A stretch of 64,000 nucleotides of DNA from Poronia punctata (lineage: Eukaryota; Ascomycota; Sordariomycetes; Xylariales; Xylariaceae). Positions within the stretch are counted from its first letter, which is position 1. Each line of letters starts with the position of its first letter. Positions 56,364 to 64,000 of this stretch are shown piece by piece. Below the pieces are notes generated by a model. That model was not told the DNA's origin. It was given only the letters and a program-made list of their open reading frames with translations, and made no database searches. The stretch is from contig MU401525.1 in the NCBI GenBank assembly GCA_022579005.1, positions 1 to 64,000 of the forward strand. The letters run 5' to 3'. The translations under genes and the position numbers were made by a program.

Positions 56364-59171
56364 TTATCCGAAACGTGCAGGGATGCTCGAAACCTGGCTG
56401 GCGTTGGTGTCGCTGCTTTGATCATCGAATTCTTCTAACCGGGGATCTATCGGAAAGGCAGGATGTTGATTAGAACGACGGGCACCGCGACGACGCCGGG
56501 TACGAGCCTTGGTTTCCGGCTCCGAGTCTTGGATTTCGGCTTCGCCATTACCCGTCACCCTTCCCGTGCCAAGATCGATACTACTGGGCCTTGCTTGCTG
56601 AGATGACGATCCTTCGCCAGCTGCTCTTTCACTAGTAGCATCAAGCTGGCTGCGTATCGCCTCCTCTTCCTCTTGTTCCTGCTGGCTAATAGCAGGGCCT
56701 TCTTCGCCATAATCCTCGTCCTCCTCGTCGCTGGCAGAGACGGTGGCCGGAGTCTTGGCTGCATGTGCCCTGCGCGCCTTCTTTATCCGATACTCGATCT
56801 CGCCATACTCGGCATCGTAGTCGAGCTCGGGACTGTCGTCGCTCGGATAATCCAGCTTGTGTGTCCGTTGGAAGTTTTGCAGGAGCATCGTGCAAATCTC
56901 CTTCACGTTTAGGCTCTGGTAATTCGGGAGACTTCGTTTGAGCCGAAACCAGACGACCATCAGGGGGGGCCTAGTCCACTGTTGATTCAACTCGTTGCGC
57001 ACTTTGAGCCAAGGGATGCGGCTATCGGCGTTGGCCCCGCTCTTCAGGATGGCCTTGATGACAAAGGATCGGTTGCGGTATGACATGGTCATTGCTGTTT
57101 CACGAGCGTGCTCTATAATATCCTCAATCGGGGCCAACTCGCCGTCCATGCCACCGCCTTCCAGCTGCGGCTTGATCGTCTTCCACTTGGACATGCACTG
57201 GAGCCGGCTTCGAGTCCTGCCCATCCCTTGGCTTACCATCTGCCAGTTGATGTCCTCTTCGACAGGCCGGGGGTCGTCGATGCCATGCAGCGCCCGCTGC
57301 TTTTGAATTTCCTCTATAGCCTGGTGCACAATCGCAACCAGCTGTTCGGTTTCTTCTTGGCTCCAGTGGTCCTTTCTCTGGCTATTGCCACATATGAGAT
57401 AGTTTCTGATCCTGTCTCTGATATCTTCCGGGTGGCGGTTGATAAGCGTTCCGATTAGTGAGTATTTGTTTCCATGCAACTCGTACATCTGCTTCAGCTC
57501 CTCCTGTTGCTCCGGGGTCCAAGTTCCACGGGCTACAAAGTTGTGAAACCGGCGTCGAGTCTGGTTGATGACCTTTTGCCTGCTTCGACCGGGACACGTC
57601 GCAATTATGTGATTCCACAACTCGGAAGCCTTGGCCTCTTTGGGGTTTCGATGGATCAGATCGTTGACTTCATATTGAGTCATGCCGTTATCGTCCCTAA
57701 AGCGCTGGATCGCTTCGCCCAAGCTTTGAATCTCGGCGCTGGTGAATGCTCCGGATAGCGTGACAGCAGGCTTGGGAGCCCGTACCCTAACGAGACTCGT
57801 AGGCGTCGTCATAGGAGCCTTATCCTGAAGTGGTCTATTGATTGCCTGGCTCGCTTTGTCTGTAGCGGGCGTCGGCGCAACCGCTGTATTCTCTTCTAAA
57901 ACGTGGTTCTCTTTTTCTTTGCCCTTTTTGCGCGACAAGGCAGCTGCCGTTGGCGATTGAACGTCGTTGGCGTTTTCAGTGTCCTCGGCAACTCGACTAA
58001 AGAAATCCGGTTTGGCCACTCGTTTTCTTCCCGTTGATTTGACGTCCCGTTGTTTGCCGGGAGAGTCGCTGGCATGGCTCGCATTCGTATACGGAATAGA
58101 AGAAGGTACAACTACTTCTGTACCAAGAGTACTGTCTACGTAGCCCGAGGGTGCTACCCGGTCAATGCCCGGTAAGGTCTGTTCTTCGGTATTGACAGGG
58201 GCTTCGGCCAGGTCGTGAGAGTTCACGGCAGAAGCATCGGGTCCGTAGCTGTTTGTATCGTAATCGGCTCGTAGTGCTGGGTCCAAAGGTAGGTTGTCTT
58301 CATGTCCGGCGTCAATATCCATATCTGAATATAGCTCCATTGTGTCTTTGGGCGCCCCGTCAACTGGTCCGGTCTGGGTTGCACCAACTTCGGTATCGAG
58401 ATGTGCGATCGCACCAGCTGCAGGACTACTCTCGGCTTGATTATGTTCTCCCTGGCCAATATTTCGCTGCGACTTTTTCTTGCGACCCGAGAACAGCTGT
58501 TCGGCTAGGTCGTTGAGGCTAATACCCTGGCTAGAAGACACCTCGGCGCCGCCATATATACCAGTTTCGGCCTGCTCGCCCGTGACCGAACCGCCGTAAG
58601 AGCGCTTGTTCTTCTTCGTTGCCTGGGACGCATGTTCAGCTTGATTCTGGGATTTCCTTTTGCGCTTCTTTTGCACAGCCTCCAAAGGTTCCAAATGCTC
58701 GCTTTGGTTCATACTAACGTCTGCTTCCTCTCCTGGCTCCTGCGCAGCAGCTTGTATGAAATCCTGGGAATTCAACATTCCCAAGGGGCTTGGTTCCCAC
58801 GTCTCTTCTGGAGCTGGAATAGCTGAAATAGCTTCTACTTGTTGTCTCGATCGCTTTGCTGCACGTCTGCTCTCTTTCCGTTCTCTCTTCTCCTGATCCC
58901 GAGCCTGACTTTGCATGGGGGTATTCCCAGTACCATCATCATCATCATCTATCCGGTATTGCTGGGGTGGTACCTCAGGTACGGGTACATCAATCTGCAT
59001 AGATGAGAATAGTCGGGGCTCTTCGCTAGGCTGAGGAAAGGAGCTTTCTCTCTTCCTATTGCGCTTCTTTTTCTTCGGGAGCTGGGGGCTATTATCGATA
59101 TCGGGCTTCTCTTCCACTCCCATGGAAGGGTCGGGGTAGGAAGAGGATTGGTAATATGGCACCTCAGCCAT
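56364..59171 (-). CDS. Reb1/TTF1-like Myb-domain DNA-binding protein
   Basis: A single exon of 935 residues. The first half is polar with basic clusters (KKKKRNRKRESSF) that could be nuclear localisation signals. The DNA-binding region lies at about 475-690: GAFTSAEIQSLGEAIQRFRD, then RGTWTPEQQEELKQMYELHG, then DHWSQEETEQLVAIVHQAI and a fourth block ending CMSKWKTIKPQL. This array of Myb-like repeats is the layout of Reb1/Nsi1/TTF1 proteins, which bind rDNA terminators, stop RNA polymerase I and block replication forks. The C-terminus is acidic and ends in an Arg-rich stretch (TRRRRGARRS). Fungal relatives also bind RNA polymerase II promoters, so a wider role is possible. No introns or breaks are seen. 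Confidence 0.8.
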   Translation of the reverse strand: MAEVPYYQSSSYPDPSMGVEEKPDIDNSPQLPKKKKRNRKRESSFPQPSEEPRLFSSMQIDVPVPEVPPQQYRIDDDDDGTGNTPMQSQARDQEKRERKESRRAAKRSRQQVEAISAIPAPEETWEPSPLGMLNSQDFIQAAAQEPGEEADVSMNQSEHLEPLEAVQKKRKRKSQNQAEHASQATKKNKRSYGGSVTGEQAETGIYGGAEVSSSQGISLNDLAEQLFSGRKKKSQRNIGQGEHNQAESSPAAGAIAHLDTEVGATQTGPVDGAPKDTMELYSDMDIDAGHEDNLPLDPALRADYDTNSYGPDASAVNSHDLAEAPVNTEEQTLPGIDRVAPSGYVDSTLGTEVVVPSSIPYTNASHASDSPGKQRDVKSTGRKRVAKPDFFSRVAEDTENANDVQSPTAAALSRKKGKEKENHVLEENTAVAPTPATDKASQAINRPLQDKAPMTTPTSLVRVRAPKPAVTLSGAFTSAEIQSLGEAIQRFRDDNGMTQYEVNDLIHRNPKEAKASELWNHIIATCPGRSRQKVINQTRRRFHNFVARGTWTPEQQEELKQMYELHGNKYSLIGTLINRHPEDIRDRIRNYLICGNSQRKDHWSQEETEQLVAIVHQAIEEIQKQRALHGIDDPRPVEEDINWQMVSQGMGRTRSRLQCMSKWKTIKPQLEGGGMDGELAPIEDIIEHARETAMTMSYRNRSFVIKAILKSGANADSRIPWLKVRNELNQQWTRPPLMVVWFRLKRSLPNYQSLNVKEICTMLLQNFQRTHKLDYPSDDSPELDYDAEYGEIEYRIKKARRAHAAKTPATVSASDEEDEDYGEEGPAISQQEQEEEEAIRSQLDATSERAAGEGSSSQQARPSSIDLGTGRVTGNGEAEIQDSEPETKARTRRRRGARRSNQHPAFPIDPRLEEFDDQSSDTNASQVSSIPARFG

Positions 59172-61235
59172 CTTGGGACTAAGTAGGTAGCTATCGATAT
59201 CAGAGCTTTGAGATGTTCAAGTATGAAGCCGATAAAACTTGGATAGTTGACTCTAGTAGCTAGTAGCTAGTGCACGGCGTCGCAAGGAAGGTCGGATTGA
59301 TGTGTTGCGGGCGGATTAACTTGGTCCGCGGTTCTCGTATCGTAGCAATGATGTTGGAATGACCCCTCCTCCTCGTTGTTTCTAGCTCAGTTGTGGTCAA
59401 GTCCTAAAACATGACTACTCGTGGCAGGTGAGAGCTATGTAGGAGGATTGAACAGCGTGTCTATCAGTTAGATGGTTACTTGTGCGGTTGCAACCCTAGT
59501 CCAGGTGGTCAGAAAATTTCAAAGCTCTAGTGAAGACTGGATCGCGCCCAAATAAGACGGCACGATGATTGGGATTGACATCCAGGTTGTATAGCAGACA
59601 GAAAACTACATGTAGGTAGTCCTCCAAACATATATAGGTAAAGGAGGGATATCAAAATGTGTTTTGCAGGAGGCAGAAGTGCGTGCCAGGTAAGACTTCT
59701 CAGAAGGGGGTTATTGCAAAGGGAACAGTAGGAGCGCGTAGGTTAGGCCATTGGTGCTGGGCATGCCTACCCAAGCTTGCAGGTTAGGTCTGCCAACGAG
59801 AACAATGTTCTGCCGATTACACGTGCGTATGAAGGTGTAAGAAACGAGCCAGACCGATAAAAATCGGAGAAATCGGACGGCAAATCCAGACAGAGACTGC
59901 ACGATAGGATATGAAGGCGGTGGCAAGGATTTCAGTTGAATCGACGGTCAAGAGAGCGTAATAACGAAAGGTGACGTAGAAAAAAGAGGATGGCAATTTT
60001 TTCTTACCTGGTAGTCTAGGGCTGTGTTTTACAGTAGATACACACAATGCAAAGATGCAAGTCGCCGTCAACGTTACAAGTCGGCAATATTGAGTTGGTT
60101 ACGGCGTCGGCGTGGATGATGCCAAAGGTACGAGTAGATATCGAAGCGCGCCGTTCTTCGCAGGCTAGAAAAACGCGAAGATGGAGGAAAACGAGACTCA
60201 ATTGAGCAGAAGGTGGTGTGATTGTTTGTGATTGGTTGAGGCTTGGTGCAACCAACCAGCAATTACATTGAGACTGCCAAGAAATGATGTATCTTACCAA
60301 ACTTTTACCACGTAACTCCTGAGCGCCACGCTGAAAAATGTACCGCGTGCGTGTACCCACGTCTATTAAATTTGGTGGTTATATACATACATGTACCTAA
60401 GGTTTTACTATGTACAGTAGGTACTTGTAGGTCAACACTACTCGTAGCAAACAGTACCCATAGGTAATGTCTGCCTCGAATACCTAATCCCGGGCTAAAG
60501 TGTGACAATATCAAAGGCATCTTGGGCATCTTCCATCTTGTAATCATAGTCCAGTATCTACAGATCATAACATACATATACATAGTATACCTAGCTCGTA
60601 TCTACTCGTATGTGTGTATTTGCCTTTAACCCCACCCGTATTTGTGGTCGGTTTTGCGAGGCGCTGAACCTAATGCGGAGATCGGTGAATGGACAGACCG
60701 CACCCATCTCATCAGGGTAGGTCAGGTCATTACAGGGATTCCTGTGCTTCTACTCGTACTCGTACTCCCGGTGTCACGTATCGAACACGTCCCAGAATTT
60801 TGATCACTTTCAACGCGACCCTTCTCTACGAGTATGCGCCGCGTCGCAGACCACACGCGACCGAAAAGGTGTCTCAAGATGTGCACATGTATGGAATGTG
60901 CCAACAGAGAAGCAGCAAGTACCAACATGTCGCATATAGAGAATGTATCATCAACTCTATGTTAGACGTGATACCCTTCGTCAACATCTCACTTCAAAGG
61001 AAAATACGCCGTGTGCATACAGATTTTACTTTTTACTTTATTTTATTTTTCCCTAACCTCCCCAAAAGAGACGCTGCGAGTGGAAGTTTCCAGTTTTCCG
61101 TTTCCCTCACAACTTTATATACATGCTTCATTTGTCCCTTTTATTCGTTCGCACTCTGAAAAACCTAACCCGGATTAAACAATAATTTAATCCCAAATCC
61201 CACAGGAAGGTTTCAGGTTTTTTTTTTTTTTTTTT
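59172..61235. other. Intergenic, no gene seen (2.1 kb)
   Basis: This lies upstream of the Myb gene and downstream of the deacetylase. TACTCGTA words are dense (near 60127, 60440, 60603, 60752 twice, 60828). Short minus-strand frames at 59711-60360 lack features and splice support. Confidence 0.55.
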
Positions 61236-62266
61236 TTAGCAAGAGCTCTCTCCATTTCCTTCAAAGGTACCGGGCTGGTACGCTCCGTCCCCATCGCCGA
61301 GGCACTCGGCAACAGTGACAATCTCCAACCCGTTGCTCTGCGCCCACTGGATGAGCCAGTTGGTCAGGGTGGTAGCGGTACCGGGGTAGACCTCGTGCAT
61401 GAGGGGGATGTGGCCGTTTCCGCCGGCGCCGGCCTGCTGGAACTTGCCCTCGGACGACTCGGGCGACTCGCCGTTCCAGTCGCCCGTGTCGATGTCGTCG
61501 TTGATGACGGAATAGTTCATCTCCGTCATGACTTGCAGGAATGATCCGCCAGTCTCTAGGAATGGTGGCCGAACGTATGCCGGCTTGCGCCCGAAGATGT
61601 TCACCATTGCTTGCTCTGTTCGCTCCATCTCGTAGCGGATCTGGTCGGCGCTCATGGAGCCCATGTGTGGGTGGGTCCTGAGAGTTAATGTTAGTGGTGA
61701 ATTTCCCTTTTTTTTTTTTTTTGCTTTCTCTCCTCTTGCGGATTTTCCGCCACGACTACGTATGTGAAGCAAATGGGGTGAGTATGTTAAATAATAGGTA
61801 ATAAATAACTTACCAGGTATGGCTAGCAATTTGGTCTGAAAAAATGTTAGCTTAGCCCTTTACATCAAAACCACAACAATAACAAGTAAAATACGTACGT
61901 CCGCTATCGTAAGCCTTCTTGACAGCATCTCTCTGGTTGTAGATGCAACCACTAAACAAGAAATCAGTAAAGTACTCTTATTATCAAGAGTTTGTCTGTC
62001 CGAGGTTTAAAAAAAGCATACTATAGCGTTCCAGTCATGAAGAAAGTACCCTTGACACCAGCAGCATCAAGCGTATCGACAATGGAAGAGGTATATTGGT
62101 ACGGGCCATCATCGTAGGCAAGGGCGAGGACGCCGGACCGGTTGCACTGCGTGATGACACGACCGACGACGTGGTCGCGCTTGAAAACCTCGAGAGGGTT
62201 CGGCACGGCGCGAGCGGCGGCGCCGGCCGCGAGGGCCGCTGTGGCGATGGTAGCAGGGAAGATCAT
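61236..62266 (-). CDS. Secreted CE4 polysaccharide (chitin) deacetylase
   Basis: Four exons (62266-62022, 61951-61899, 61835-61814, 61677-61236) give 253 residues. The N-terminus is a signal peptide (MIFPATIATAALAAGAAARA) followed by a Kex2-like KR at 29-30. The five CE4 motifs are present: AYDDGP (about 50-55), SHTWTH (His105 and His109, metal ligands), RPPFLETG, DIDTGDW and LMHEV. The enzyme removes acetyl groups from chitin or chito-oligomers outside the cell. No chitin-binding module is attached. Exon 3 is only 22 nt and carries His105; skipping it would shift the frame. Splicing all three introns (70, 63 and 136 bp) gives a continuous NodB domain of normal length. Confidence 0.88.
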
Positions 62267-63363
62267 TTTCGACTTTTTTTTTATGGGATGGATAGATAGA
62301 ATTTGCAACACGGGTAAAGATTGACTATAAAAAATCTGGGGTTTCGTCTACCCCTTTTATATCTTTCAGATGAAGGGAGGGGGTTGCAGGAAAGGAACGT
62401 CCACTTTCGGGATGAGTTGTCGGTTCACATCCTTGATCCTACTAGGTATTTCCTCCTCCTGTTTTTACGTATTACCTACAGGATTCTCTCTTTTACCTAG
62501 GTCTAGTCTACCTACCTAACCCATGTTCACCACCCTCTGGAAACGGAATGGTCGGGCGAAAAAGAGAAAGAAAAAACAAGGTACGGTTCCGGGACTCGCT
62601 AAGTGGGAGCTCCGGGTCGCCGGAGGAGGGTTGAATTGGGTTTGCCACGATGTTTGAAAGAGTACAAAGACAATGTAAAAGCCAGGCCGTCCAACATAAT
62701 GCTTGTTTGTTTCATTGTAATTTAGCCGGTGTAAAGGTGTAGCTTCGTGGGGCTAGGGAATTTCCAGAAACGGACCGGAAGAAGACGTTGATTTGAGAAC
62801 GAGGTTGTCCGTAATCCGTACCTGGACTTGGCATATGTAAGATGAAATAGAGAAACGCGGGTAACAGCCCCTTGCCAACTCAGATATAGTGAAAGCTGAC
62901 ATTGGGGAAAAGGTGATGTAATCAAAAGTTCTTGGGTTAAGTAGGTAGATATCATCTATCCTCTGCCTTTTCTCATTGTTTTTGTCTCTATTTTTAAACC
63001 CTGTATACTCGGTAAACCCCATCTTGTCCCTTGTCGTGTCATATGCAACATGCCGCCACGACTTACATTAGCATCTGCCGGTTATTATCCTCGCCCCGGG
63101 TTGTTTGTCGATCTTCCACGTATTGGCAGTAGCTTAAATCGAGATGTGCCGGTTCTGAACCCGCAAAACTTTCAGCTCAGTAACGACCGTGCACCTCTAC
63201 TCCAGAACGTCGTTTGTTTTCAGGTGGTAGGACCAATTCCTAATGGACGAAGCCGCAATACCCGTCGGACATCTACGTTGAGTCGAATTCCAAATTTTCT
63301 ACTCTGGCAGCCGATACGGGCTAATTCATAACCATAGACATATATTGCAAGTATATACAAAAT
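62267..63363. other. Intergenic, no gene supported (1.1 kb)
   Basis: This lies upstream of the deacetylase. A plus-strand frame of 93 codons at 63050-63331 starts with ATG but has no recognisable feature; I leave it uncalled. Confidence 0.5.
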
Positions 63364-63963
63364 CTAATCCGAGTCATCCGGAACCCCAGGATGGCTTGTT
63401 TCTTCTTCATTATTCATAATAATCCTTAGTTTTTCATAGGCGTTAACAACGGTAACCGGTCGTTCGATCCTGGCAATTCTGTGTGCCAAGAAAAATGACT
63501 ATATGTGACAGTCCAATGTACTTTAAAAAGTTCCCCCAGACCCATGTTAACGCGTCGCACATGCTCATGGTGACGTTGATGAGCCCGGGGACAGTATTCG
63601 GTATTCCAGTGTCTCCACCCTTGTCTTTCCAAGAGAGCACCGTTCCCATCAGACATCTAGCATGCTTCTGATTTGCTGAGGTTGTCCGTTTATGGATAAG
63701 TTACTGTTGGTAGTGGATAGGTAATTGTTGGTACTTGTGCTTCTTCTGAAGCCTCCATCTCTTTCGACGGCTTCGCTTTGGGACTCTGTATCCCGGCCTC
63801 GGCTATCAGCAGGAGGTGTATTGCCGCTATTCGGGAAGAGAAGCCCGGCGGCAAGCTGGACCGTCCTTTCGTGGTTCCGTTGGTCCGACTTGCTGACATG
63901 GGAATAAGGAGGTGGTGCTGTTGTATCGCTCCTGATGCTTGCTGGCCTACGTATCGACGCCAT
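63364..63963 (-). CDS. Hypothetical protein, exon structure unresolved
   Basis: An ATG at 63963 opens about 104 codons (MASIRRPASIRSDTTAPPPY...), polar and Ser/Asn-rich, with a PPPY motif. A separate minus-strand stretch from about 63480 to a TAG at 63364-63366 reads IARIERPVTVVNAYEKLRI, then an acidic end (PGVPDDSD), which looks like a real C-terminus. One or two short introns between 63480 and 63655 would be needed to join them (candidate acceptors CATATAG and CACACAG near 63480-63510), but I could not find one in-frame solution I trust. I do not recognise the family. The gene may be split differently or be two fragments. Confidence 0.35.
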
Positions 63964-64000
63964 TTCGAATGTGTTGGTATTGTCAGCAGCGTCAGCCTCT

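Noticed and set aside
63050..63331. 93-codon plus-strand frame starting at an ATG
   Set aside because: It has no recognisable feature or splice context, and the region is otherwise intergenic; too weak to call.
1..64000. CRISPR arrays, rRNA genes or bacterial operons
   Set aside because: There are no spaced direct repeats of CRISPR type and no rRNA cores. Spliced genes and fungal families show this is eukaryotic nuclear DNA.

Overview
The window is nuclear DNA from a filamentous ascomycete (Pezizomycotina, most likely a Sordariomycete; I cannot name the species). Genes carry several short GT-AG introns (mostly 56-137 bp) with CTNAC-type branch sites. Two genes encode Zn2Cys6 zinc clusters and another is a zinc-cluster-type regulator without the cluster. 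A transposon at the left edge is AT-rich and TpA-rich in the way repeat-induced point mutation (RIP) leaves DNA. Intergenic DNA is full of short words such as TACCTACC and TACTCGTA. Twelve protein genes are supported well and two more at lower confidence; exon structures were built by reading splice sites and joining frames by eye.

Layout. 1-3091: AT-rich DNA and a complete but dead hAT-superfamily transposon (516-3083) with terminal inverted repeats and an 8-bp target duplication. 5.1-12.8 kb: F-box protein with a membrane tail (-), SIRT6/7-like sirtuin (+), TTC38-like TPR protein (+), Hsp31/DJ-1 family protein (-). 13.6-21.4 kb: a full-size ABCG transporter (-) divergent from a fungal transcription-factor-like protein (+), sharing a 1.9-kb promoter region. 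23.3-25.0 kb: allantoinase (-), with GATA-type sites upstream. 30.0-37.9 kb: a small hypothetical gene (-) and two convergent Zn2Cys6 regulators. 37.9-48.65 kb: a 10.8-kb stretch with no supportable gene. 48.65-64 kb: secreted GH92 alpha-mannosidase (-), MDR-type NADP-dependent reductase (-), Reb1/TTF1-like Myb protein (-), secreted CE4 polysaccharide deacetylase (-), and an incompletely resolved gene at the right edge (-).

The genes do not form an obvious metabolic cluster. The pairings that suggest joint function are the divergent ABC transporter/regulator pair and the allantoinase with its GATA-rich upstream region (nitrogen control). The observations I rate highest are the hAT element whose RIP damage stops short of one end, a very over-represented intergenic 8-mer (TACTCGTA/TACGAGTA), a 22-nt micro-exon carrying a metal-ligand histidine of the deacetylase, a sirtuin lacking about ten residues after its GSSL motif, a second protein-like frame inside an ACR-2-like regulator, and tandem copies of the branch-point pentamer CTGAC inside introns of a zinc-cluster gene. 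I did not find a clearly new multi-gene system.
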